Of a DNA stretch of 64,000 nucleotides, positions 54,157 through 64,000 are shown piece after piece; position 1 is the first letter of the stretch; each line of letters starts with the position of its first letter. The translations under genes were made by a program, and so were the position numbers. The notes beneath the pieces were generated by a model. That model did no database searches and was not told the origin of the DNA. It saw only the letters and a list, made by a program, of their open reading frames with translations. Origin of the DNA: Oegoconia quadripuncta (taxonomy: Eukaryota > Arthropoda > Insecta > Lepidoptera > Autostichidae); assembly GCA_949316235.1 (NCBI GenBank), contig OX438744.1, forward strand, positions 25,965,578 to 26,029,577. The letters run 5' to 3'.

Positions 54157-54415
54157 AAACTCTGACCACTATACCAAAAGGTTGCGGGTTCGAATCCCGA
54201 CAGGGGCATATGTTTGTGTGATGAATACGACATGTGTAGCCGAGTTATGGACGTTTTCACTTATAAGAAGTATTTATTTACAAAAAAATGTATTTATGTA
54301 GTATATCAACAATCTGGTATCCACAACACAAGCCTATATAGTTGCTTACTGTGGAATTAGATGGTGCTGTGTGTAAGTCTAAGGATATTTATTTATATTA
54401 TATTATTATTTATTA
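54157..54415 (+). repeat. SINE-B, 3' piece after LINE-g
   Basis: AAACTCTGACCACTATACCA, GGTTGCGGGTTCGAATCCCG (B box), GTGGAATTAGATGGTGCTGT. Joining it to 51267-51289 gives the same order as the unbroken copy at 62765. Confidence 0.9.
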
Positions 54416-54419
54416 TTCA

Positions 54420-54600
54420 TTGGTGTTAAAACGGTTTGAACTAATGGGAACTCAATCACACATTGACTGTGGTATCAAATGCTGATTTGTATTTAAAAAA
54501 AAATGTGTCACCACAGAAAACTGTCCAAAAACCATGCGAGTATATTTTAACAAGCAACAAACATAATGTACTACTCGTACATCTCGTACTCGTAAATTTG
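54420..54600 (-). repeat. dispersed repeat, partner at 61128-61320
   Basis: TTCATTGGTGTTAAAAC, ATGGGAACTCAATCACACA, GTATCAAATGCTGATTTGTA and CCAAAAACCATGCGAGTAT recur in order at 61128-61320 with moderate divergence. Family unknown. Confidence 0.65.
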
Positions 54601-54893
54601 GATTTGTTAAGTAATTTTTCAGTGCTACTAGACTTATATTTCAGATATAGTTTTCTTGATTTACTGAATTTCTTCAACCCTCTTGTAAGCCATTTTAGTT
54701 TATAAGGGCGATTATTTTTGACTTTAATTACTGCAAAACACACTGAATTATATTGAATGTCTCTAATGTTATTCTTTATTTTTTCTTCCTCAGTCACCAT
54801 ATTTAATCTCTGCTCTAATACACTATGTCCATAGCTGGGGGGCCTGGTGACCTGTAATTCTGGTTCTTCCTTTTCAGGCACCAGTCTTCCCAC
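54456..54893 (-). CDS. unidentified 145-codon open frame
   Basis: Starts MGRLVPEKEEPELQVTRPPS, centre KNNRPYKLKWLTRGLKKFSK, SRKLYLKYKSSSTEKLLNKS, end FCGDTFFFKYKSAFDTTV. The basic centre faintly recalls the linker before RT in LINEs ('KW....LK......R..LY.KY'). Its C-terminal 35 residues come from the repeat shared with 61128-61320, where YSHVFGHFSAFFLQHKSAFD is encoded. Most likely an element remnant; no function claimed. Confidence 0.3.
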   Translation of the reverse strand: MGRLVPEKEEPELQVTRPPSYGHSVLEQRLNMVTEEEKIKNNIRDIQYNSVCFAVIKVKNNRPYKLKWLTRGLKKFSKSRKLYLKYKSSSTEKLLNKSKFTSTRCTSSTLCLLLVKIYSHGFWTVFCGDTFFFKYKSAFDTTVNV

Positions 54894-55814
54894 AAATGTG
54901 TTCTATGTAGTACCTAGCCCTAAAATCAGTTTGTCAAGCGTCATGAGAAAATAAACATTTTTTTTTTATTAATTTCCGTATTCTTGTTATTTTGTTTCTT
55001 ATTCTGGCATTAAAAGATGATTTCTGAGTTTTACCTCGAATTTCCAAACATCGAATCTTCTGGAATATTGACAGTTTGAGTCAATACTTAATTACGTCAC
55101 TGAATACAATTTTTTCAGTCTTTCGAAGATCGACAACACAACTTTTAATCGCGTTCAAACAGACAAGAGCCAGTTAGGTTAAGTTATCTAGTCAAGCTAT
55201 AATGAAACCAGGTTCGTTACCGATAGTTTTTAATCCCCCCTCTACCCCCCCCCCCCCTGACCGCTCACTTGCACTAACTTTTTTAATACAACTTCCCCTG
55301 AAGTTGTTCAACTGTTCCGGATCTGGATCGGGCTTCCCAAGCGCTTTTTATATCCGGATTTTTAAATGAGTTTTGTTTTGTCGAAGGGGATTATTTTTTT
55401 TGTTTTTAATTGATTCGTTCATTGTTCGGGGGATTGGAAATTATTCAAACGGTTCTATGAAATCGAGTTTCAGGCTGTACACATCAAAGAACAAGGATTT
55501 TGGCGGTTGCTTGGTTACTTGCCCGCTGCTTCTTTGCCCATATATCAAAATGGATGGTCGTATGTTAGCAAGTTTGTTCGTCGATGACTGTACCATTTCA
55601 TCTAATAATTGAACAGACCCATCAGGAACTTATATACCAAAAGAACCACAACGAGTTGCTATATCGCAGGTCTATATCCTCTAGCATTAAAAAGAAACAC
55701 ATACCTACAGACTAACATAGTACCTACTTTATGGGAGTCAGTTTGCGTGTGTGTGATCCGCACGAAAACGGGATAGAACCAATCTATCTCTTCTCGTGGA
55801 TGACATCTTTCTTT
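54894..55814. other. no recognisable feature
   Basis: Contains a C-run (CTACCCCCCCCCCCCCC) at about 55240. No gene. Confidence 0.4.
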
Positions 55815-56128
55815 CTTTTTTATGCACAACGGGTTGGTACTTGACCTCAGTCACACCTGATGTTAAATGAAGATGAGGTCGTAGGTGGAAGCGTACTGAC
55901 CCGGAAACCCCAACACATTTGGGGGACTGACTATCTTATCTCTGACAACCGGAACACAACAATGCTATTAACTTTACTGTTTGGCGGCAGATTTAGATAA
56001 GATGGCGGTAGCTAGCCAGGCGGACATTAAAATGCCCTACCACCTACCAAACCGAGTACTTAAACATGTACCCCGCTGGGTATCAAACCCGCGACCTCCG
56101 AATCGTAAACCCAATGTTGTTTACACTG
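55815..56128 (-). repeat. SINE-A, near full length
   Basis: ATGCACAACGGGTTGGTACT to ATCAAACCCGCGACCTCCGA (B box, minus) and ACCCAATGTTGTTTACA; A-box side cut. Confidence 0.9.
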
Positions 56129-56716
56129 TTAAATCTTCCATCTATAGACTTGCGGTGATGGACTCACCTCCTCAACCTACGAATGAAGTGAATATCTTGC
56201 CAAAATAGAACATTATCATCTGCAATAGCTGGACTCCCTTTTCGACTCGTCCACCAATCGGGACGCCTTCACAAATCCACCCGGATTATATCCCGAGGTA
56301 TTTCTAAGGGCTTATAAATTTTTTCATAAGTCATCCGCGTCTCCCCTGGGTAACATTTTCACTTGGAGTTGGCGATAAATCCCCCACCAAACAAAGGCAA
56401 GGGGGATATATATCATTTCGAACGACATCAGGGGGTTGGGGGCTGTATCACTTATTGTAATTAGTGATATTACCCCGATTAGACAGTCAGTTTGACCGTC
56501 TTCATGGCTCAATTTTCTTTAGGAAAGCCTTTATTGACACAATAAGGTATATGCCAGACAATTAGAATCCATTTCTAGACCTTCATGCGTTAAACTGTAA
56601 ACATAGTCAATACTTTTGAATAAAAACGGGAGTGTTTTTTTTTTTTTTTATTCTTGAATTTTTTTGAGGCTTAGAATCTATGATTATGCCAGCCTCATCA
56701 TACCCTAACCTTCACA
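56129..56716. other. no clear gene
   Basis: T-run at 56636-56649 may be the tail of the LINE remnant that follows on the minus strand. Confidence 0.4.
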
Positions 56717-57035
56717 TTACTTACAACCTGAAATATCAACAACAAAGTTATATAGCATTCTGGCCTCAGCCGAGGCTGGATCGGCCAGGATGCTGTGAAA
56801 TACACCTACGTTGACTCTACACAATTTTAAATGTTCAAACAAATGTTGTCTTTTCGTACGATTCCGATTACATTCACATAGTATGTGGTGTATGTCTTCC
56901 ACAGTTCCACACAACACAATTAGGAGAGCTAACCTTTTTCATTAAATATGCAAACTTATTTAGAGGCAAATGACCAGATCGAAGTCTATGCGCAATCTTT
57001 ACTAAATTTCTATTTAGTTTACATCCATCAAACCA
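56717..57035 (-). pseudogene. LINE C-terminal zinc-knuckle domain
   Basis: Minus strand: PWFDGCKLNRNLVKIAHRLR, SGHLPLNKFAYLMKKVSSPN, then with a frame change CGTVEDIHHILCECNRNRTK, RQHLFEHLKLCRVNVGVFHS, ILADPASAEARMLYNFVVDI. 'R.RSGH.......-S..C..C...ED..H.L.EC' is the region after RNase H in I/R1-like LINEs. One frameshift near 56920. Confidence 0.65.
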
Positions 57036-57137
57036 TGGGACTCGGGGAGGCTAAAAAAACGGGGGTTGCTATGTAATCATTTTGTTCTATGGTACTTAAG
57101 TAATGCTCCTGTAATTTAACTTACCTTTAATGCTTCA

Positions 57138-57807
57138 TACCGGGTGAATTTGAATTCGTGTAATTCCCATTAACTGATGACGCTGCTCTTGATTACTAAG
57201 AATTATCCCCAAGGAACTATACTCGAATTCGAACAAAAGAAATTCGATTACCCATACAAAGTAAACCATTCTGAAACAACCTTTAGTATGGGAGACCAAA
57301 TATTTTCGGCTAGTGACTCCAGTCCTGATTACGAAGAACTTTCCACTAGGAACCATAGCCGAATTCAGCCCGAAAATTGTTGGACTTCCATACTAAAGGC
57401 GGTTTCAGTATGGTTTACTTTGTAGTACGGGTAATCGTAAATTTTTAATCGAATTCGGTTATGGTTCCCAGATGAAAATTATTCGTAATCAGGAGCGGAG
57501 TTTTTTTTTATGCACAACGGGTTTGTACTTGACCTCAATCACACCTGATGTTAAGTGAAGGTGAGGTCGAAAGTGAGGTCGAAGGTGGAAGCGTACTGAC
57601 CCGGAAACCAGATTTAGATAAGGTGGTGGTAGCTAGCCATACGGACATTTAGAATGCTCTACCACCAACCAAACCGAGTACTTAAACATGTGGGGGGGAT
57701 CGAACCAGCGACCTCCGAATCGTAAACCCAACGTTGTTTACATTGAGCCACGACGGCGGTTAAGTTATCAGTAAACAGGAATTACACGAATTAAATTTCA
57801 CCCTGTA
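57138..57807. mobile_element. long-inverted-repeat MITE (MITE-L) carrying a SINE-A
   Basis: Ends TACCGGGTGAATTTGAATTC / AATTAAATTTCACCCTGTA; inner arms AAATTCGATTACCCATACAA, AGTAAACCATTCTGAAACAA are mirrored at 57395-57450. Ends resemble the other GGGTG-type mariner-like termini in the window. Related fragment at 23565-23766. Confidence 0.8.
57501..57763 (-). repeat. SINE-A nested in MITE-L, central deletion
   Basis: Poly(T), ATGCACAACGGGTTTGTACT, a duplicated AGTGAGGTCGAA, then CTGACCCGGAAACC joined directly to AGATTTAGATAAGG: about 90 bp of the body is missing. Head complete to ATTGAGCCACG. Confidence 0.9.
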
Positions 57808-58521
57808 GAGTAAGCCACGTGGAAAATAATACAAATTAATACCATACAAGCTGCTAACATAGAAATAATGTTACACAATTACGTTGTTTCCGTGACAACG
57901 GAATACAAGTATTAATAATATTCGAGCTAGCAAAGTATTGCATGCGATTTTTTGTAAGATGCATAATATTAAAGCCTGTACAACACCCGTGGCACCGCCC
58001 CCAGGCACCCTTAGGGCCTTTGCACATTCTTCTTTTTCGAGTCGAGGCAAGTTTCAAATTTTATTGGACCAAAACTTAGCCACTCTAACAGCACTGTCTG
58101 TGGCGTTAAGGAGGTCGTTAAAGGTGCAGCTGTCAGGACACACGGGGCAGGACAATATACGTGAGCCATTGTCTGTGGGGAGACTCCGCACTCGCATCAA
58201 TCACCACCGCCATCGGAGAAGCCCCACCTGCACAGATTATCTTTGCTACGGCCAACCTGAGTCCTAAGCCTATTTAAGGATTTTCATGTTGGCCATGGCA
58301 AATCGTGTCCAGGAGGAAGTGACTCCTCGAGCGGGAGGAACGACACGATCTTTGCCGCCACCGGTAAAGGTACGTTATACATCCTCTTTAATAGCACGCT
58401 ACAAAGCATACTTGTGAGTCTGGTTAAAACACAGACCAACTTAAAATGAGCATACTTTTGAACAGATACATTTGCTGTCAATAAGCATGCTAGTTTTAAG
58501 CATGCTCCTGAATGAGCATGC
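57808..58521. other. unassigned, short palindromes
   Basis: A 109-codon frame at 57938-58267 is not recognised. At 58314-58351 ATCGTGTC and GACACGAT face each other around a purine-rich loop. Three AGCATGCT octamers lie at 58484, 58499 and 58515. Confidence 0.35.
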
Positions 58522-58847
58522 TTTTTGTTTTTTTTTATGCACGACGGGTTCTTACTTGACCTCAATCACATCTGATGTTAAGCGAAGATGAGGTCGAAGG
58601 TAGAAGCGTACTGACCCGGAAACCCCAACACATTTGGGAGATTGGCTATCTTATCTCTGACAACTGCAACACAACAATGATATTAACATTGCTGCTTGGC
58701 GGCAGATTTAGAATAGATGGTGATAGCTAGCCAGGCGGACATTTAAAATGCCCTACCACCAACCTAAACTTGTACCCCGCTGGGGATCGAACCCGCGACC
58801 TCCGAATCGTAAACCCAAGTTGTTTACATTGAGCTACGGAAGCGGTT
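58522..58847 (-). repeat. SINE-A, full length
   Basis: Poly(T), ATGCACGACGGGTTCTTACT, body, GGGGATCGAACCCGCGACCT (B box) and ACATTGAGCTACGGAAGCGG (A box side). Confidence 0.9.
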
Positions 58848-59527
58848 ATAAGCAAACAATTCGCACACTTTCTATTTCGTACGAGAAGTATACAATGGCG
58901 TGCATAGCGTTTTAATTATAAAAATTGCTATTAAATGAGAAAAAATACAACTACAAAATAATAACTCTTATAGCAATATTTGCAACTGTTTTGAATGCCT
59001 ATTTATTTACAAACGGTTAATGCAGTCTCGATGGGTGTACATAAATATGCCTTTGATATACGAGTTGGTACTTAGTAACTAAATTATGGACTGGGCCGAG
59101 AAATCGAGCTAATAATAATGATAAATAAATAAATAATAACATATATTTCGGATACTTACACCAATCATCTATAGCCCAGGGGAAATACGGTAAAAAATTA
59201 ACTTAGCCAGACATAATTCAGAAACGACTTATATAATTGCTGTCTTATAGAGGTATATTAGATATGTAATTTTATTTGAATAATTAAGCTTAAAAAACAC
59301 GAGTGCTTAGTCTAGATTTTTTTAGAAAACTCTATTTTAATTTGTATCTTAATAACAATAAATACTAACTGATATTTAATTAGGTAGACTTTTGTTAAAC
59401 ACAGTTAACTAATTGATGGATAAAAAACTAAGCATGTACATATAAATAGAAAATGTCCTCATCCTCACTTTACGGATAGGGGAAGTAAGTTTTTACAAGA
59501 TTTTATATTATCACTTTATCGACGTGA
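58848..59527. other. mostly unassigned; SINE-B' scrap
   Basis: ATTTCGGATACTTACACCAA at 59149 matches the 3' end of SINE-B'. Nothing else. Confidence 0.4.
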
Positions 59528-59754
59528 TTTTTTTTTTTATGCACGACGGGTTCGTACTTAACCTCAATCACACCTGATGTTAAGTGAAGTTGAGGTCGAA
59601 GGTGGAAGCGTACAGAATTAGATAAGATAAGAAACCCAACAGATTTAGATAAGATGGTGGTAGCTAGCCAGGCGGACATTTTAAAATGCCCTACCACCAA
59701 CCAAACCGAGTACTTAAACATGTACCCCGCTGGGGATCGAACCCTGATTAATGT
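59528..59754 (-). repeat. SINE-A, central deletion, head cut
   Basis: ATGCACGACGGGTTCGTACT, GCGTACAGAATTAGATAAGA and a scrambled joint before CAGATTTAGATAAGATGGTG; ends in the B box (GGGGATCGAACCC). Confidence 0.85.
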
Positions 59755-60127
59755 ATAGCTTACTAGTTGTAGTAGAACAGATACACATGGCGAAACTAGA
59801 AGCGTTCTTTGATGTGTTTTCGACTGCACATCGAACTTTTAACTGAGACGTGTCGGTGCAGAAATGTGAAGGCATTGTGGGACCGAAGTAATTTCCACTT
59901 CCTCGGGGTTGTACCCCAAATCAACATAATAATAGACCATGGCTCCACGATTCATTACCACATGTCAAGCAATAAGTCTTAGCGGTGCACGCTATGGGTA
60001 ATTGTGTATCACATTAATGTATTCAGGAATTTGTTTTGTTTGCAGCGGGCGTATTTTGTTGGAGCGGCAAAAAATGTGTTAATCTCATGGACTTATACCG
60101 GAGGCCGACAGCTTATTTTGTATTTTG

Positions 60128-60306
60128 CGGGCACCAAGCAGCAATTTTAATAGCATTGTTGTGTTCCGGTTGTCAAAAGATAAGATAGCCAGTCCCCCAA
60201 ATGTGTTGGGGTTTCCGGGTCAATACGCTTCCACCTTCGACCTCATCTTCACTTAACATCAGGTGTGATTGAGGTCAAATAAAAACCCGTTATGCATAAA
60301 AAAAAA
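60128..60306 (+). repeat. SINE-A, 3' half
   Basis: AATTTTAATAGCATTGTTGT to ACCCGTTATGCATAAAAAAA. Confidence 0.85.
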
Positions 60307-60758
60307 CATGTTGGATTTTTTCACCATAAAATGTATCCTAAAACGAATCAAAACGAATCAAAACGACACCTTGCACTTCAAAATTCGTCGAGCCGTTAGG
60401 GTACAGGAGGCAACATAGAAATCTACATACACCCGTAAACACGAAAAACATAATCCTCATTGTTGGGGCTGTCGGGTAAAAATAGGGCATATTAGGTAAG
60501 TGCAATAGAAGGTATTGGCACAGGTAGATTTTTTTTTAAGCCATTAGCGAATAAAACGTTTTGTCATTTGACGGTCGCTGACGTTGAAAATTACATCATT
60601 AAATTAAAGAAATAATAAAAACTTGGAGAAAATATGAGTACCAAATAAATTTCGCATGAACCCTACGAATCCCGTCAGTGGCATATCAATCACAGGCTGG
60701 CGCGTGCGTCAATGGTGGTTTTGAAAAAAAAATAAAGTACCTATGCCAATAAATTCTA

Positions 60759-60900
60759 TTTAAATAAATAAATAAAAGGTATTTATTCACCACAAAGTTA
60801 ATTTAACAAGTAATTATTTGATAATAAATTAGGTCAAACTGTGATGAAAAGGTAGGGACTCAGCAGATTTGCTGATTTTCAGCCCCCCCAAGTATTGCTG
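60759..60900 (-). repeat. LINE-like 3' end with TAAA tail
   Basis: AAATAAATAAATAAAAGGTA, TTTATTCACCACAAAG, ACTCAGCAGATTTGCTGATT; partner of 11341-11480. Confidence 0.55.
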
Positions 60901-61127
60901 CCACCAAGGAATTAATTATTATTACTCTACGAATAAATTTAAACATTAACTAAAAGTAAACAAAAAACTATATCTAAACACAACTGCAAGTGATAAACCA
61001 TAAAAAGCTAGACACTTTTCACTTACATAATATGCCCTATTTTTTTTTTATGGTAAAAAATTCATCCGGTATGTTCTTGGCCATACCCAAGTCATACCAA
61101 GTCGTTGAAACAATCAAAATGGCAACA

Positions 61128-61320
61128 CTTCATTGGTGTTAAAACAGGAGTTTGGAACCAAAGGGAACTCAGTCATACACAGACTTCGATCGCGAACTGT
61201 CGTATCAAATGCTGATTTATGTTGTAAAAAGAATGCGGAAAAGTGACCAAAAACATGTGAGTATCTTTTGTAACAGACATAATATATTACTCGTAAAATC
61301 ATATAATATTTAATCCATTT
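61128..61320 (-). repeat. dispersed repeat, partner of 54420-54600
   Basis: TTCATTGGTGTTAAAACAGG, AAGGGAACTCAGTCATACAC, CGTATCAAATGCTGATTTAT, GACCAAAAACATGTGAGTAT. Confidence 0.65.
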
Positions 61321-61541
61321 TCTTGCACAGATCTATGTTCTAGAAGATGATATGAGATGGCGCTGTTTTATCTGCTAAGGAAAGCGGGAAAAGGATTTGT
61401 ACGCGCGATCGTGTCCACAGCATATAAACGTTAATCTTTTGATTTTCTAGGGAGTGTTCTTAAAATTGTCGATAGATGGCGCTCATCGAATGTTTTACAC
61501 AATTTTTTTTTTACATTCCACGAAGCACATAAATAAATTTT

Positions 61542-61700
61542 TGCCGCCAAACAGCAATGTTAATAGCATTGTTATGTTCCAGTTGTCAGAGGTAAGATAG
61601 CCAGTTCCCCAAATAAAATGGAGTTTCTGGGTCAGTACGCTTCCACCTTCGGCCTCATCTTCACTTAACATTAGGTGTGATTGTGGGCAATGTGCATAAA
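61542..61700 (+). repeat. SINE-A, 3' half
   Basis: GCCGCCAAACAGCAATGTTA, GTCAGTACGCTTCCACCTTC, CTTAACATTAGGTGTGATTG, GTGCATAAATAAAA. Confidence 0.85.
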
Positions 61701-62234
61701 TAAAAGGAGAAGAAATAAAATTTGAAATTTATCTCTCACAATATTTCTTTTATTATCGTAATGTCTGTGGTACATTTTGACAGCTAAGGGTTGTAAGTGT
61801 CATCTAACGGATTATTTTGGAACGATTTTTTTTAAAGCCGTCTCTTAATTCGACTTAATTTTAGTAAACTTTATGCTGGTTACTTTAAGCCGCGGAAGCG
61901 GTTCTCCGTATTCATTTCCACCACAAGTGTTTCAAGTCAAGCTGTGTACAAATTCGTCTTACCCTATTATCTTCGTTAAACGTAGAGTTTAGTACTAAAA
62001 GTAAAACTTAAGTAGGTAGTTAGAGAGGTGATTACATTCGCCGTTCCGTTCCACGCAGTAAACGCAGCCGCTTAGCGCGACTTTATCTCTGGAGTAAATC
62101 TAAATTTAGGTTATAACCGTTAAGGTATATAGAACAAGCGACCACATGGTTACGCCATATGTCATAATAAGTGTGTGGTGGGAATGACCTGCTGTTGTGA
62201 AGGTCGGGATCTACTTGAGTCGTTTCCCAAGTAT
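61701..62234. other. no recognisable feature
   Basis: No repeat partner and no credible frame. Confidence 0.35.
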
Positions 62235-62455
62235 GTATCATCATCACATCCGCCGCAGGACGTCCACTGCTGAACATAAGCCTGCCCCATAGAATTCCAG
62301 AGTGACCAATTAGAAGCGGCCTGCATCCAGCAATCTCGAAGTTGTAAGCGAGTAAGTTTATTTAGGACAGAAGATTCGACTAAACAGATCCAACCTTGAT
62401 ATCCTCTCTATAACCGACAAATCCAACTCCGATGGGCAGTATTCGGGAGCCAAAC
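62235..62455. pseudogene. RTE-like scraps
   Basis: CATCATCACATCCGCCGCAG and GAATTCCAGAGTGACCAATT, GCGGCCTGCATCCAGC mirror the RTE end at 41462 (minus strand). At 62415, NRQIQLRWAVFGS on the plus strand recalls RTE 'NRRIQLGWAAFGK'. Confidence 0.55.
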
Positions 62456-62459
62456 TGTA

Positions 62460-62515
62460 TTGAGATTGAGGCGCGATCTCAATTTTAAGATCAATTTATT
62501 AATACGGCCCTAAGA
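62460..62515. repeat. deleted Harbinger-like MITE copy
   Basis: GTATTGAGATTGAGGCGCGA, TCTCAATTTTAAGATC and TTATTAATACGGCCCTAAG match inner and right-end parts of 20616-21065. Confidence 0.65.
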
Positions 62516-62764
62516 GCTCAATACACGAGTTTTTGTAGCGAACCCCACGTTGGGCGCCAAAGCTATGTCTAGTCTCTGCACTCGACATAGTCTTTGATGT
62601 TTTCGCCATGGACTCGCTTAGAGAAGAATATGTTCTCGTGCAACGAAATAAGGTTGTTTATTAATATAGAACGTCCATAAAGGACAGGCCTTTATTTGAT
62701 ACATGAAAATAGGTATCAGTGTTTTGCTGCATATACACTGAATTATTATTATTATTGACAAATG

Positions 62765-63035
62765 TTTGTTGTAGTGGTTAGAAACTCTGACCACTATACC
62801 AAATGGTCGCGGATTCGAATCCCGCTAGGGACACATGTTTGTGTGATGAATACGGACATGTGTACCCGAGTTATGGATGTTTTCATTTATAATAAGTATT
62901 TATTTACGAAAAAAAATATGTATGTATGTAGTTATCAACCCTCTGGTATCCACAACACAAGCCTATAGTAGTTGTTTATTGTGGAACTAGATGGCGCTGT
63001 GTGTATGTCTAAGGATTTATATTTATTTATTATGA
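62765..63035 (+). repeat. SINE-B, near full length
   Basis: TTGTAGTGGTTAGAAACTCT, GTCGCGGATTCGAATCCCGC (B box), GATGAATACGGACATGTG, GGAACTAGATGGCGCTGTGT. Serves as the unbroken reference for the site hit by LINE-g. Confidence 0.9.
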
Positions 63036-63318
63036 CGCTGTAGTTAGTTCTTAAATTGGGTCTATGGTTGTTTTTATATTGTTCCCATTTACGGTGGGTA
63101 GTTTGTTTTATTTCCCGCCAAATGGAGCTGTAGTTATAGGTGGGAAGGTAATAGTTTTTGCGCTCCAGTGGCAATTACGCGGAAATGTTTCTGCTGAAAC
63201 ATACAGAATTGATGCTCTAAGTTCGAGGAAGAGGGTTTTTGTAGGATTGACAGCTCTATCAACCGCAGGCCTCCGATGAGGTAACAAACGATATTCGTAC
63301 TGGTTTTACATTATTTAG

Positions 63319-63630
63319 TTTTTTTTTTATGTACAACGGGTTGGTACTTGACCTCAATCACATCTGATGTTAAGTGAAGATGAGGTCGAAGGTGGAAGAG
63401 TACTGACCCGGAAACCCCAACACATTTGGGGGACTGGCTATCTTATCTCTGACACCCGATACACAACAATGCTATTAACATTGCTGCTTGTCGGCAGATT
63501 TAGATAAGATGGTGGTAGCTAGCCAGGCGGACATTTAAAATACTTAAAACATATACCCCGCTGGGGATCGAACTCGCGACCTCCGAATTGTAAACCTAAT
63601 GATGTTTACATTGACCCACGGAGGCGGTTA
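63319..63630 (-). repeat. SINE-A, near full length
   Basis: Poly(T), ATGTACAACGGGTTGGTACT through TGGGGATCGAACTCGCGACC and TTTACATTGACCCACGGAGG. A small deletion removes the CCTACCACCAACC part of the body. Confidence 0.9.
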
Positions 63631-63734
63631 AAATTATTTGCCTTTTCTGGTATCGTGTATTTGCTTTTTTTGTCAAATTGGTCATCTTCGTTCAAAAAAA
63701 AGGAATTTTGATATAAAGTTTCAAGTATCTTTAA

Positions 63735-63800
63735 CTTTCTATGCACCGCGTGTTTAACCTCAATCACACCTGATGTTAATGTAAAATGAAGATGGAAGAG
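63735..63800 (-). repeat. SINE-A 3' scrap
   Basis: ATGCACCGCGTGTTTAACCT, CAATCACACCTGATGTTAAT. Confidence 0.7.
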
Positions 63801-63909
63801 AATAGCATATAGTCTAAACTATTCCTACACCAGCCATATTACACAAGAGTGTGATTTGCGTTGCACCCAAAATATTTAATAAAATACCTTTCTCCATAAA
63901 AGACGAACC

Positions 63910-63943
63910 CCTTCCTGTCTTTAAACTTTTAAAGACAGGAAGG
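63910..63943. repeat. perfect 16-bp palindrome arms, 2-nt loop
   Basis: CCTTCCTGTCTTTAAA, CT, TTTAAAGACAGGAAGG. Confidence 0.95.
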
Positions 63944-64000
63944 TAACCTACTTAGGTTATTTGCCATATTGGTAAAAAAATGTTATTACACTATTCAGGA

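Noticed and set aside
57938..58267. 109-codon plus-strand frame
   Set aside because: Composition unremarkable, no motif, no repeat partner; cannot be told from chance.

Overview
The window looks like intergenic or intronic DNA from a moth or butterfly (Lepidoptera). It is AT-rich, I recognise no host protein-coding exon, and it is packed with fragments of transposable elements. The order-level call rests on remembered resemblance to lepidopteran repeats: tRNA-headed SINEs, jockey/RTE-type LINE tails and the element ends with AACGAGCAAGAAAC. It should be treated as an inference. I saw no functional tRNA or rRNA gene, no CRISPR array and no bacterial-style operon.

Layout. 0-9 kb: a SINE, a deleted mariner-like element inserted in another repeat, a CA-rich microsatellite, a candidate LTR (2.4-3.2 kb), a broken LINE with a reverse transcriptase (RT) core, and two repeats whose core matches 5S rRNA. 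9-17 kb: SINEs, a TA-flanked MITE, a small hairpin MITE and RTE-like and other LINE 3' ends. 17.3-21.1 kb: two PIF/Harbinger elements in direct tandem sharing one CTG between them, each keeping only the N-terminus of the transposase, followed by a 450-bp Harbinger-like MITE. 21-36 kb: SINEs, long-inverted-repeat MITEs, a second copy of the TA MITE in inverted orientation, and a LINE copy carrying two smaller LINE tails with visible target duplications. 37.5-40.5 kb: the best preserved element, a LINE with an uninterrupted RT frame ending in a short-repeat tail. 41-51 kb: RTE-like remnants, a 62-bp tandem repeat, LINE C-termini, perfect palindromes and nested LINEs. 51.3-54.2 kb: a long LINE with endonuclease remnant and RT, broken by one frameshift, sitting inside the tRNA-like head of a SINE. 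55.8-63.8 kb: a cluster of at least eight copies or pieces of one SINE, some nested in a long-inverted-repeat MITE.

There is no pathway-level cooperation between genes here. The functional logic is parasitic: SINEs with Pol III A/B boxes and 3' ends shared with LINEs (SINE-C shares its end with the RTE-like group), and MITEs sharing terminal repeats with mariner or Harbinger relatives that would have to supply transposase from elsewhere. Family names used below (SINE-A/B/C, LINE-a to LINE-h) are labels for this window only. No undescribed host system is evident. The most unusual structures are the Harbinger tandem, the 5S-derived repeat, the SINE with a self-inverted B box, the LINE in a SINE tRNA head, and the perfect snap-back palindromes.
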